Of a stretch of 64,000 nucleotides of DNA, positions 16,608-25,831 are shown one piece after another. A model generated the notes under the pieces. The model worked only from the letters and a program-made list of their open reading frames with translations, was not told the DNA's origin and searched no databases. The stretch lies in the NCBI RefSeq assembly GCF_030409415.1, contig NZ_JAUFPW010000013.1:182306-246305 (forward strand), read 5' to 3'. Source of the stretch: Pedobacter aquatilis (GTDB lineage: Bacteria > Bacteroidota > Bacteroidia > Sphingobacteriales > Sphingobacteriaceae). The translations under genes were made by a program, and so were the position numbers. Every line of letters begins with the position of its first letter. Position 1 is the first letter of the stretch.

Positions 16608-19600
16608 TTAGTCAATCAATTCTAAAACCTGTATTGCTTCTTCAACATTTGAAATATTATCAAATGCAATACGCAAAGTGTTTTTTACCTCTTTTAAATT
16701 ACACATTCGTGGATGATTTTGAGCAAAGCTTAAAATTTTGGTAAAGGTATCCGTATCAAAATATTTCGATTGTTTATCGCTTAAAAAATAACCACGCAAA
16801 CTGTTTTTCTTAAAACTGATTTTTTCAAAGCCTAACTTTTTACCCAACCACTGTAACCTAACCACGCTTAACATGGTTTTTACTTGTGTAGGTACCGGAC
16901 CAAATCTATCAGCCAAATGCTTTTCGAATACGGCTAAATCTGTTTCGTTTTCTAATTTCGATAATTCGGTGTAGAGATTATATCGCTCTGTAATATTGGT
17001 TATGTAAGCATCCGGAATGTAAAGCTCTAAATCGGTATCAACTTGAGTAAAGCCAACAAACGGACGAGCAGGCTCATTTTCAAATAATCCTTTAAACTCT
17101 GCTTCTTTTAGCTCTTGAATAGCTTCGTCTAAAATTTTATGGTACATTTCAAAGCCAATTTCAGCAATGAAACCACTCTGTTCTGCCCCTAATAAATTTC
17201 CGCTACCGCGGATATCCAAATCTCGCATGGCAACATTGAAACCACTGCCTAAATCAGAAAACTCTTCAATTGCACTTAATCGCTTTCTAGCTTCAGAAGT
17301 TAAGGTAGACAATGGCGGAGATAAAAGGTAACAAAAAGCTTTTTTATTGCTTCTTCCTACTCGTCCACGCATTTGGTGTAAATCACTTAAACCAAACATG
17401 TGGGCATGGTTTATAATGATTGTATTGGCATTCGGAATATCCAAACCAGCTTCGATAATTGTTGTAGCAACCAAAACATCTTTTTCGCCATTTATAAAAT
17501 CGAGCATCACATCTTCAAGCGCATCACCATCTAACTGCCCATGAGCAATACCAATTCGAGCTTTCGGAACAAGTTTTTTAATCAATCCGCCAAGTTGCGG
17601 CAAATCATTTACCCGGTTATGGATAAAGAAAACCTGGCCACCTCTGTCCAACTCAAATTGTACAGCTTCCTGAATTAATTTATCGTTAAAAACATGTAAT
17701 TCTGTACTTACAGGCTGCCTGTTTGGTGGTGGAGTGCTAATAATAGACAAATCTCTTGCACCCATCAACGAAAAGTGCAGCGTTCTTGGAATCGGCGTTG
17801 CGGTTAAGGTAAGTGTATCCACATTTACCCTTAAAGCTTTTAGCTTTTCTTTTGCGGTTACACCAAATTTTTGCTCCTCGTCAATAATCATAATGCCGAG
17901 GTCTTTAAACTTTACATCTTTACTTAGTAAACGATGCGTACCGATTAAAATATCAACCTTGCCACCGGCAGCTTCGGCCAATGTATCTTTAATTTGTTTT
18001 GATGTTTTAAAGCGATTTATATAATCTACCGTAACTGGAAAATCTTTTAAACGCGAAGAAAAAGTTTTAAAATGCTGTAAAGCTAAAATAGTTGTGGGAA
18101 CTAGAATTGCCGCTTGTTTACCTTCTGCAACGGCCTTGAAAGCAGCACGAACCGCAATTTCTGTTTTCCCAAAACCAACATCGCCACAAACTAACCTATC
18201 CATTGGGTGCGGCGATTCCATATCTTTCTTTACATCCTGAGTCGCTTTTAACTGGTCGGGTGTATCCTCATAAATAAATGAAGCCTCTAATTCTGTTTGT
18301 AAATATCCGTCAGGAGAAAAAGCAGTACCTGCCTGTGTTTTTCGAATGGCATAAAGCTTAATCAAATCCCGGGCAATATCTTTAACTTTTTTTTTAGTAG
18401 TTTTTTTTAGCTTATCCCAGGCATCGGTTCCAAGCTTATTCATTTTTGGAACACCACTTTCTTTACCGCTATATTTCGCAATGCGATTTAAAGAGTTAAT
18501 GTTTACGTAGAGTAAATCATTGTCTGCATAAATCAAACGAATCATTTCCTGTACTTTACCATTAACCTCAACTTTTTCTAAACCCGCGTACTTGCCAATT
18601 CCATGGTCAATATGCGTAACATAATCCCCAGATTTTAATTCCCTTAAATCTTTTAAAGTTATCGCCTGGCTTTTCTGGTAACCTTTTTTAAGCTTGTATT
18701 TATAGTAACGATCAAAAATTTGATGGTCGGTGTAAAATGCAGTTTGAATTTGTGCATCTACAAAACCTTCACGCAACATGCTATTTATTGGGGTAAACTT
18801 TGCGCTTTTATCAATATCATCTAAAATGGCGTATAAACGCTCAATTTGCTTAGGCGAATCGGTAAAGATGAAGTTTACAATCCCAGCTTTTTCATTTTCC
18901 TTTAAATTATGAATTAACAGGTTAAAATCTTTATTAAACGAAGGCTGCGGACGAGTTTCAAACTCAAAACGATTATCTGTTTGATAAAAAAATTGCTTCC
19001 CAAATTCTATTATCGGGAAATCCTGAAGATGATCACCAAGTAATTTTTCGTCCGTAAAGGCAAATTTCGGGTCAATCCATTCAGGGTTTTTCGCTTTATC
19101 CTCTGCAGATAATGCTTTCCAAAGTTCAACGGCTTTTTTGAAGCCTGCTTTTACAATATCAAGCGTAAATTCTATATCCTTAAACCAAAGTTGCGTATCG
19201 GCATCAATGTAATCTAAAATGCTAATATTGCTTTCCGTTAGAAACTTGGCTTGTACATTTGGTACAATGGTAAGCGATTTTGTGTCTGCAACCGAAAGCT
19301 GACTTTCGATATCAAAACTGCGGATGCTTTCCACTTCATCGCCAAAAAATTCGATACGGAAAGGTAAATCAGAAGAAAAAGAGAAAATATCTACAATTCC
19401 ACCACGGATTGAAAACTGCCCGGGTTCATAAACAAAATCACGGCGGTCGAAATCATAATCAATTAAAAACTCATTAATGAAATCGATGCCAAGTTTGGCG
19501 CCAACCGCAATTTCTAATGTGTTTTTTTCTAAAGCAGAACGGTCTATAACTTTTTCAGCAATAGCTTCTGGATAGGAAACAACAATCTTTCCATATTCCG

Positions 19601-19946
19601 AATCGTGGTTTAATTCGTTTAAAACCTCAGCTCTGGCCAAAACATTTGCGGTATCTACCTGTGTAAAATCAAAAGATTTACGGTAGGAAGAAGGAAACAA
19701 TAAAACTTGCTTATCCAGCACGCTTTCTAAATCAGACTGAAAGTAGGCGGCTTCTTCCCTATCTGGGAATATAAACAATAATGGTTTATGAAGCAGAAAG
19801 TATGAAGAAAGTGCAACTACAGCATCGGCAGAGCCGACTAATCCTTTTAACTGAATTTTTGGATTTTTTGCTGAATTTAAAGCTTTTGTAAAAGCAGTTA
19901 CCCTATCGTCGGTTTTGTATCGGTTTATTAAATCGCGGATATTCAC
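16608..19946 (-). CDS. mfd: Transcription-repair coupling factor
   Basis: Removes RNA polymerase stalled at DNA lesions and recruits UvrA. It is full length (1112 residues). It has a UvrB-like N-terminal module (about 1-340; FSIRGGIVDIFSF at 178-190), the RNA-polymerase-interacting CarD-like domain (SGDYVTHIDHGIGKYAGLEK around 439-458), the DNA translocase with Walker A CGDVGFGKTE (597-606), the DEEQ box IIDEEQKFGV, and the C-terminal TRCF domain. The start is GTG 19946; the protein reads MNIRDLINRYK. A TAAATTTG box sits five bases upstream of the start codon. The DUF3820 gene follows immediately. Confidence 0.97.
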   Translation of the reverse strand: MNIRDLINRYKTDDRVTAFTKALNSAKNPKIQLKGLVGSADAVVALSSYFLLHKPLLFIFPDREEAAYFQSDLESVLDKQVLLFPSSYRKSFDFTQVDTANVLARAEVLNELNHDSEYGKIVVSYPEAIAEKVIDRSALEKNTLEIAVGAKLGIDFINEFLIDYDFDRRDFVYEPGQFSIRGGIVDIFSFSSDLPFRIEFFGDEVESIRSFDIESQLSVADTKSLTIVPNVQAKFLTESNISILDYIDADTQLWFKDIEFTLDIVKAGFKKAVELWKALSAEDKAKNPEWIDPKFAFTDEKLLGDHLQDFPIIEFGKQFFYQTDNRFEFETRPQPSFNKDFNLLIHNLKENEKAGIVNFIFTDSPKQIERLYAILDDIDKSAKFTPINSMLREGFVDAQIQTAFYTDHQIFDRYYKYKLKKGYQKSQAITLKDLRELKSGDYVTHIDHGIGKYAGLEKVEVNGKVQEMIRLIYADNDLLYVNINSLNRIAKYSGKESGVPKMNKLGTDAWDKLKKTTKKKVKDIARDLIKLYAIRKTQAGTAFSPDGYLQTELEASFIYEDTPDQLKATQDVKKDMESPHPMDRLVCGDVGFGKTEIAVRAAFKAVAEGKQAAILVPTTILALQHFKTFSSRLKDFPVTVDYINRFKTSKQIKDTLAEAAGGKVDILIGTHRLLSKDVKFKDLGIMIIDEEQKFGVTAKEKLKALRVNVDTLTLTATPIPRTLHFSLMGARDLSIISTPPPNRQPVSTELHVFNDKLIQEAVQFELDRGGQVFFIHNRVNDLPQLGGLIKKLVPKARIGIAHGQLDGDALEDVMLDFINGEKDVLVATTIIEAGLDIPNANTIIINHAHMFGLSDLHQMRGRVGRSNKKAFCYLLSPPLSTLTSEARKRLSAIEEFSDLGSGFNVAMRDLDIRGSGNLLGAEQSGFIAEIGFEMYHKILDEAIQELKEAEFKGLFENEPARPFVGFTQVDTDLELYIPDAYITNITERYNLYTELSKLENETDLAVFEKHLADRFGPVPTQVKTMLSVVRLQWLGKKLGFEKISFKKNSLRGYFLSDKQSKYFDTDTFTKILSFAQNHPRMCNLKEVKNTLRIAFDNISNVEEAIQVLELID

Positions 19947-19951
19947 TAATA

Positions 19952-19959
19952 CAAATTTA
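19952..19959 (-). promoter_or_regulatory. Candidate -7 box for mfd
   Basis: The minus strand reads TAAATTTG, fitting TAnnTTTG, five bases upstream of the GTG start. If used, the mRNA would have almost no leader. Confidence 0.35.
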
Positions 19960-20207
19960 AGGTTTATTTCTTAATTGATGTTTTTATAATATAATTAACC
20001 ACCAAACTACCCGAAGGTTTTTAATTAGAATAATGTTTTAGGCGCAATAGAATAATTAGTCTTCTTATCTTAGACATCGAAGGTATTCGATTTACCACCC
20101 AAAACAACTATACAACTCAAGAAGAAATTAACCATAAAAGCTGAAGGCCTGGGTTCAAATAAATACTTAAAAATTGTTAAATTGCCATTACCTAAATCAA
20201 ACCAGTT

Positions 20208-22358
20208 ATGAAATATATTTTCCCATCGTTGATTTTGCTAAGTGCAATCTCGGCTTGTAACACCCCAGAGAAAGAAAAAATGGAACCCATAAAATGGCCC
20301 GATGCGAAAGCGCCGATAGCAGAAATTAAGCCGCATAAAAGAATCATCCATGGCGATACGGTTGTAGATAATTATTACTGGATGATTGATTATTTTAAGA
20401 AAGGGCCGGATAGTACAAAAGTTGTTGATTATTTAAAGGCCGAAAATAATTACTTAGACACAATGATGAAAGGGACGGAAAAGTTTCAGTCGGAATTGTT
20501 TAAGGAAATGAAAGGCAGAATTAAAGAGAAAGATGAATCGGTGCCTGTTTTCAGAAATGGTTATTTTTATTATACCCGCACAGAAGATGGCAAACAATAC
20601 TATAAATATTGCCGTAAGAAAGGCAGTTTAACAGCCAAAGAAGAAGTGTTACTCGACGTTGATGATTTAGCCAAAGGGCACTCTTACTACAGCGCAACAG
20701 GCTTTAGTGTTAGTCCGGATAATAAATTATTGGCTTACGGCGTAGATATGGTTTCTCGCAGACAATACACCATCAATATTAAAAATTTAGAAACCGGAGA
20801 GATTTTAAAAGATGCAATTACCAATACTCAAGGCGCAGTTGCTTGGGCAAATGATAACAAAACATTCTTTTATACTTCAAAAAACCCGGTTACTTTATTA
20901 AGCGAAAAGATTAAAAAGCACACACTTGGTGCTGATGCAAAAACGGATGCTGTGGTTTACGATGAGAAAGATAACACCAATTATATTGGCGTTGGTAAAT
21001 CTAAAAATGGCAAATATATTTTTATCTCTTCTGCCGGAACATTAACCAACGAAATGAGGATGATTGATGCAGACAAACCAGAATCGGCGTTTAAAGTTTT
21101 TTCAGCTCGTTCGAAAGATGTTCTGTACGATGTACTTCCTGTAGATAATAAATTCTACATCGTAACAAATTGGGATGCTAAAAACTTCAGGTTAATGGAA
21201 TGCCCATTGGATAAAACTGAAAAGGCGAATTGGAAAGAAGTAATTGCAAATCGTAAAGATGTTTTACTTGAATATGGGGAAGAATTTAAGGATTATTTGG
21301 TGCTATCTGAACGTAAAAACGGTTTAACTGAACTGCATGTTTTGAAAAACGATGGAAGCGATTATTACATTAAATTTGATGAACCTGTTTATTCTGCCGG
21401 AGCTGGTGCAAACCCAGAATATAATACAAAAACACTTCGCTATTCTTACACATCACTAACTACGCCTAGCTCTACTTATGATTATGATTTAGAGAAAAAG
21501 GATAAAAAATTAATGAAGCAACAAGAAGTTATTGGTGGCTACAAAGCCGATGATTACGTAACTGAACGTGTTTTTGCAACCGCAAAAGATGGAACTAAAA
21601 TTCCAATTGCCTTGGTTTACAAAAAAGGTTTTGAGAAAAACGGTAATTCGCCACTCTTGCTTTATGCATACGGTTCTTACGGATCAAGCACCGATGCAAC
21701 ATTTTCTTCTCCAAGATTAAGTCTGTTAAATCGGGGATTTGTTTTTGCAATAGCAAATATTCGTGGCGGACAAGAAATGGGTCGTCAATGGTATGAAGAT
21801 GGTAAATTAATGAAAAAGAAAAACACCTTTACCGATTTTATAGCTGCCGGCGAATACTTGGTTGACCAAAAATATACTTCAAAAGGGCATTTATATGCGC
21901 AAGGCGGAAGTGCTGGTGGTTTATTAATGGGTGCGGTTGTAAATTTGGCACCAGATTTATGGAATGGTGTTATAGCAGATGTTCCTTTTGTTGATGTAAT
22001 TAACACAATGCTTGATGAAAGCATTCCTTTAACGACTAATGAATTCGACGAGTGGGGAAATCCGAAGAAAAAAGAAGCATACGATTATATGAAAAGCTAC
22101 TCTCCTTATGAAAATGTAGAGAAAAAAGCTTACCCTAATATGCTTGTAACTACCGGCTTACACGATAGTCAGGTTCAATATTTCGAGCCTGCAAAATGGG
22201 TTGCAAAATTGCGAGCAACAAAAACTGATAAGAATGTACTGTTGCTAAAAACCAACATGGAATTTGGACATGGTGGCGCATCTGGTCGTTTCGATTATTT
22301 AAAAGATGTATCACTTAGATGGGCATTTTTATTTGCTTTGGAAGGTATAAATAAGTAA
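20208..22358 (+). CDS. S9 family prolyl oligopeptidase / oligopeptidase B, lipoprotein
   Basis: A serine peptidase cleaving short peptides; the sequence is closest in pattern to oligopeptidase B (PtrB), which cuts after Arg/Lys. It has 716 residues: a lipoprotein signal peptide with lipobox LSAISAC (Cys17), a seven-bladed beta-propeller, then an alpha/beta hydrolase. The catalytic triad is Ser568 (GGSAGG), Asp653 (GLHDSQ) and His688 (FGHGGASG). PtrB of enterobacteria is cytoplasmic, so a lipid-anchored form facing the periplasm or surface is a notable difference. It is followed by a strong terminator. Confidence 0.93.
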   Translation: MKYIFPSLILLSAISACNTPEKEKMEPIKWPDAKAPIAEIKPHKRIIHGDTVVDNYYWMIDYFKKGPDSTKVVDYLKAENNYLDTMMKGTEKFQSELFKEMKGRIKEKDESVPVFRNGYFYYTRTEDGKQYYKYCRKKGSLTAKEEVLLDVDDLAKGHSYYSATGFSVSPDNKLLAYGVDMVSRRQYTINIKNLETGEILKDAITNTQGAVAWANDNKTFFYTSKNPVTLLSEKIKKHTLGADAKTDAVVYDEKDNTNYIGVGKSKNGKYIFISSAGTLTNEMRMIDADKPESAFKVFSARSKDVLYDVLPVDNKFYIVTNWDAKNFRLMECPLDKTEKANWKEVIANRKDVLLEYGEEFKDYLVLSERKNGLTELHVLKNDGSDYYIKFDEPVYSAGAGANPEYNTKTLRYSYTSLTTPSSTYDYDLEKKDKKLMKQQEVIGGYKADDYVTERVFATAKDGTKIPIALVYKKGFEKNGNSPLLLYAYGSYGSSTDATFSSPRLSLLNRGFVFAIANIRGGQEMGRQWYEDGKLMKKKNTFTDFIAAGEYLVDQKYTSKGHLYAQGGSAGGLLMGAVVNLAPDLWNGVIADVPFVDVINTMLDESIPLTTNEFDEWGNPKKKEAYDYMKSYSPYENVEKKAYPNMLVTTGLHDSQVQYFEPAKWVAKLRATKTDKNVLLLKTNMEFGHGGASGRFDYLKDVSLRWAFLFALEGINK

Positions 22359-22376
22359 TCATCATATAAATTTTAC

Positions 22377-22407
22377 AGCCGTTTAGAAATTTCTAAACGG
22401 CTTTTTT
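22377..22407 (+). terminator. Terminator after the S9 peptidase gene
   Basis: AGCCGTTTAGAA and TTCTAAACGGCT form a perfect stem, followed by TTTTTTG, 19 bases after the stop codon. Confidence 0.92.
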
Positions 22408-22473
22408 GCATAAATTGAAACTGCTTTTACAATTGCAATAAAATAACAAAGCCTCCTTATTATCAATTAGCCG

Positions 22474-22481
22474 TATCTTTG
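22474..22481 (+). promoter_or_regulatory. -7 promoter box of the M16 peptidase gene
   Basis: TATCTTTG, an exact TAnnTTTG, lies 7 bases before the ATG at 22489. Transcription would then begin at or next to the start codon. Confidence 0.5.
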
Positions 22482-22488
22482 CCAACCA

Positions 22489-23721
22489 ATGGAATACAAT
22501 GTTCATACCTTACCGAACGGCATTCGCATAATGCATGTACCTTCGGCTTCTACTATATCACATGCTTGCATTATCATAAATACTGGTTCGAGAGATGAAC
22601 CTAAAGGTAAAGCTGGTTTGGCACATTTTATCGAGCACTTAATTTTTAAACGAACTGAAAAGCGAAGCACCAACCAAATTTTAAATCGTCTGGAAAGTGT
22701 TGGTGCAGATTTGAATGCTTATACAACTAAAGAATACACCTGCGTTCATGCTTCGTTTTTAAACCCTTATTTGGATAGAACTTTAGAGCTTTTTAACGAT
22801 ATCATTTTTCACTCTACTTTCCCAGAAGAAGAAATGGATAAGGAAAAAAGCGTTATTCTCGATGAAATTGCGTCTTATTTAGACCAACCCGAAGAAGCCA
22901 TTACAGATGATTTTGAAGACATGCTTTTTGCTGGCAATGCCTTAGGCAATAATATTTTAGGTACAACAGATTCTGTAAATAACTTTACCCGTGAAGATGT
23001 TTTAGATTTTCGCAAAACAAACTATAGAACAAATGAAATTGTAATTGCCGTTTTAGGTGATTATAGTTTAAAAAGTGTTGTTGCTAAAGGCACAAAACAT
23101 TTCGCCGATGTGGAAGAGAACACACCAGCAAGAAAAAGAATAAAACCTGAAGTTTTAAATGTTAAAACTACCAATATTTACAAGCCTATTATGCAATCGC
23201 ATTGTATACTTGGGGCACAAGCTTATTCTACTCACCACAAAAATAAAGCAGGTTTAATGTTGTTAAATAATTATTTTGGCGGCAATGGAATGAGTTCTGT
23301 TTTAAATTTGCAGATAAGAGAAAAGTATGGAATTGCTTATACAATCGAATCGAATTTTTCGCCATTAAGTGATACCGGAATCTTTTCAATTTATTTTGGA
23401 ACTGATAAAGAAAAACATCAAAAAGCATTGTCTTTAATTTTCAAAGAAATGAAGAAGCTTAAAGATAATCCATTGAATGAATTACAATTACAGAAAGCAA
23501 AAAACAAATTTATTGGACAAATTGCTTTAGGCGAAGAAAACAGAATTGGTTTAATTATTTCGATGGCAAAAAGTTTAATCGATCATAATAAAATCGATTC
23601 TTTAGAACAGGTTTTTGAAAAAATTAACAAAGTTAGTGCTAACGAAATTGCGCAAATTGTAGATGAAGTTTTCGCTCCAGAACAATTGAATATTTTTACT
23701 TTCAGCCCAATACTGGAATAA
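22489..23721 (+). CDS. M16 family zinc peptidase (insulinase/processing-peptidase type)
   Basis: A 410-residue single-unit M16 peptidase without a signal peptide. The inverted zinc motif HFIEH (His46, Glu49, His50) is intact, and the distal Glu lies in KSVILDEIASY, about 75 residues later. The C-terminal half holds the second, inactive M16-like domain with the conserved REKYGIAYTIES segment. Family members degrade signal or transit peptides and other short peptides. The ATG at 22489 directly follows a promoter box, with a 7-base gap. def lies downstream in the same direction, after a family C palindrome. Confidence 0.92.
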   Translation: MEYNVHTLPNGIRIMHVPSASTISHACIIINTGSRDEPKGKAGLAHFIEHLIFKRTEKRSTNQILNRLESVGADLNAYTTKEYTCVHASFLNPYLDRTLELFNDIIFHSTFPEEEMDKEKSVILDEIASYLDQPEEAITDDFEDMLFAGNALGNNILGTTDSVNNFTREDVLDFRKTNYRTNEIVIAVLGDYSLKSVVAKGTKHFADVEENTPARKRIKPEVLNVKTTNIYKPIMQSHCILGAQAYSTHHKNKAGLMLLNNYFGGNGMSSVLNLQIREKYGIAYTIESNFSPLSDTGIFSIYFGTDKEKHQKALSLIFKEMKKLKDNPLNELQLQKAKNKFIGQIALGEENRIGLIISMAKSLIDHNKIDSLEQVFEKINKVSANEIAQIVDEVFAPEQLNIFTFSPILE

Positions 23722-23755
23722 TTGTTATTTTTGTAAAATCACAATGCATCGCCGT

Positions 23756-23817
23756 GTCATCCTGAGCTTGACGAAGGAAGGGGACTACAAAAGTCTTCGA
23801 CAGGCTCAGAGACTGAC
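23756..23817. repeat. Dispersed palindrome, family C
   Basis: GTCATCCTGAGCTTGACGAAG and CTTCGACAGGCTCAGAGACTG are imperfect inverted repeats, related to the one at 4745-4822. It lies between co-directional M16 peptidase and def genes. Confidence 0.75.
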
Positions 23818-23866
23818 AAAACGTTAAAAAAATACTCAGATTAAACCCTGATTAATATAATACACA

Positions 23867-24427
23867 ATGAAACTACCAATAGTAGCCTACGGAGATCCTG
23901 TTTTGAAAAGAGTAGGTGCCGATATAGAAGAAAATTATCCGGAATTAAAGCAGCTGATTAGCGATATGTTTGATACCATGTATTATGCAAATGGTGTTGG
24001 TCTTGCTGCACCACAAATCGGTTTACCAATTCGATTATTTATAGTTGATACTGGCGAAGATGAGGATGGTTCTGCAGGTTACAAAAAGGTTTTCATCAAC
24101 GCTCAAATTATTGAAGAAACAGGCGAACCTTGGGTTTTTAACGAAGGTTGTTTGAGCATTCCTGATATCCGTGAAAATATATCACGTAAGCCAAACATTA
24201 AAATCAATTACTTTGATGAAAACTTCGTAGAGCATACGGATGATGTGGACGGTTTAGCAGCTAGGGTTATTCAGCATGAGTATGACCATATAGAAGGCAA
24301 ACTTTTTACAGATAAGGTCAGCGTTTTGCGTAAAACCATGTTGAAAAGTAAGTTAGACGCTATCTCTAAAGGAAATATAAAAACGGATTACAAAATGAAG
24401 TTTCCGAATAAGAGTAAAAGAAGATAA
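23867..24427 (+). CDS. def: Peptide deformylase
   Basis: Removes the formyl group from nascent protein N-termini with an Fe2+/Zn2+ centre. All three family motifs are present: GVGLAAPQIG (43-52), EGCLSIP (93-99, metal ligand Cys95) and QHEYDH (136-141, metal ligands His137 and His141, catalytic Glu138). It has 186 residues, a normal length, and starts at ATG 23867. It is isolated here; it does not lie next to fmt. Confidence 0.97.
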   Translation: MKLPIVAYGDPVLKRVGADIEENYPELKQLISDMFDTMYYANGVGLAAPQIGLPIRLFIVDTGEDEDGSAGYKKVFINAQIIEETGEPWVFNEGCLSIPDIRENISRKPNIKINYFDENFVEHTDDVDGLAARVIQHEYDHIEGKLFTDKVSVLRKTMLKSKLDAISKGNIKTDYKMKFPNKSKRR

Positions 24428-24489
24428 TATTTGATGGAAGATGTTAAAGGGAAAATGGAAACGTTTTCCCTTTTTTTATTAAATGGATT

Positions 24490-24572
24490 CGTCATTGCGA
24501 GGTACGAAGCAATCTTTAAGTGCTGGATGTCATGACGTTTATAGTAAGATTGCTTCGTACCTCGCAATGACG
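24490..24572. repeat. Dispersed palindrome, family A (copy 3)
   Basis: CGTCATTGCGAGGTACGAAG at the left end is mirrored at 24553-24572, with an unrelated loop of about 30 bases. It lies between def and the convergent secreted-protein gene. Confidence 0.9.
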
Positions 24573-24866
24573 CTGCGCCTGATAATCGCCAAAAAGCTCA
24601 ACAATTTCGGCTTGCACTTTCACATAGGGTGTGGGTTTTGCGTTAGGGATTGGAAGGGTTTAGTGCCGATTTTTTATCGGTACCGTAGCGCAGCGAAGCC
24701 CTGAAAAGCCCGACCCTTGCGTAGCTTGGGTAACGCCCAAAGTATAATATGCGCTATTACTAAATTTATAGAAATATTTAAGAAGAAATGAAGACGTTTT
24801 TTTCGCTGAAGATTGCTTTCCAGAAGGGCCGGGATGAACTGTGCCAAGCAATGACAGATTTCATAT
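24573..24866. other. Non-coding stretch with further inverted repeats
   Basis: I see no gene here. 24640-24740 contains short paired blocks around CCGATTTTTTATCGG and repeated G/C-rich GAAGCCCTGAAAAGCCCGAC sequence, similar in style to 30818-30845, so it looks like degraded intergenic repeats. Confidence 0.5.
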
Positions 24867-25505
24867 CTAATTCTCGCTTCGGCTTCTATCGCCATCAAAG
24901 ATGGATTGCATTAATTTACCCCATGCAAAAGGATTTAACAATGGGTTGGTTTGCACCATATTTTTGTTAATCATCCTATCGAAATTATATCGATAATTCT
25001 GACTTCCAATTTCTTGTGCATCACGCGGTAAAGCTTGAATCATGCCATTTATGGATGAGCGAGAAAGGTTTCTTTTTGCAATCGCCATATCATCATCAGC
25101 GATTTTCATTGACAAAAAATCTTTGGTAAATTCTTCGGTTGTGGCCCAAGGAAAAACCCTAACTGTTGGTAAATTAATAACCTCTGCCTTTAACTTTACC
25201 ATAATGGTGTACTTGCTATCGGGTGTACTTTGAGGAATTACGGTCGAGAATTTTTTATAACCTATTGCGGTGAATAAAATCGTATCTCCAGGATTTACAA
25301 TGAAAGAGAAATAACCCCGATAATCTGCTGCAACTCGTTTGCTGTTTGCAGAAAGATTAGTCATGGTTACATATGGGATAACATTTGTACTATCAATATC
25401 TGTAATTATTCCCGAAAATTGAATCAGTTTATCCTGTGCCGGCTTTTGTTGTGCAAAAGCGGTTAGGGAAAAAAGAAGACAAATTAGGGCAACACAATAT
25501 CTCAT
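24867..25505 (-). CDS. Secreted protein with a CarboxypepD_reg-like domain, function unknown
   Basis: A 212-residue protein with a clear signal peptide (residues 1-18, ending TAFAQQ). Residues about 28-110 resemble the carboxypeptidase-regulatory-like beta-sandwich found at the start of many Bacteroidota outer-membrane proteins: FSGIITDIDSTNVIPYVTM, YRGYFSFIVNPGDTILFTAIGYK. The rest is helical and charged, with no recognised domain. It may be periplasmic or tied to the outer membrane. It is monocistronic and convergent with def. Confidence 0.75.
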   Translation of the reverse strand: MRYCVALICLLFSLTAFAQQKPAQDKLIQFSGIITDIDSTNVIPYVTMTNLSANSKRVAADYRGYFSFIVNPGDTILFTAIGYKKFSTVIPQSTPDSKYTIMVKLKAEVINLPTVRVFPWATTEEFTKDFLSMKIADDDMAIAKRNLSRSSINGMIQALPRDAQEIGSQNYRYNFDRMINKNMVQTNPLLNPFAWGKLMQSIFDGDRSRSEN

Positions 25506-25551
25506 TAAGACAAATGTAATTTTAAAAAATAAATGTGATTGTTAAATATTG

Positions 25552-25797
25552 TTAATCTTGTTCGGCCATATTTACCGCAACAACTGAAGTAATTTGCGGA
25601 ACGGCTTTCATAATCGCCTGTTCAATGCCCGATTTCATGGTCATAAAACTCATCGGGCACGAGCCACAATTACCTAAAAGTTTAAGTTTTACTGTTCCTT
25701 CGGATGTAATTTCTTCAACAGAAACATCACCCCCATCGGCCTTTAAATATGGCCTGATAGTTTCCAATGCCTGTTCTACTTGCTCTGTTAAATTCAT
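25552..25797 (-). CDS. NifU-like Fe-S scaffold (Nfu domain)
   Basis: An 81-residue Nfu-type domain protein that carries and hands over a [4Fe-4S] cluster. The bridging pair is GNCGSCPMS, Cys44 and Cys47, preceded by the typical IRPYLKADGGDV. I start at ATG 25797 (MNLTEQVEQA), because the longer frame to 25911 overlaps the end of the mrp-type gene. It lies 34 bases downstream of that gene on the same strand, a pairing that makes sense for Fe-S cluster delivery. Confidence 0.93.
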   Translation of the reverse strand: MNLTEQVEQALETIRPYLKADGGDVSVEEITSEGTVKLKLLGNCGSCPMSFMTMKSGIEQAIMKAVPQITSVVAVNMAEQD

Positions 25798-25831
25798 TAT
25801 TTGTTTTTTAAGGTATAAAAATAGTAATTTT

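Noticed and set aside
24483..24704. 73-codon plus-strand frame after def
   Set aside because: Its first part is the family A palindrome read as protein; a similar frame also appears at 546-737 because of the same repeat.
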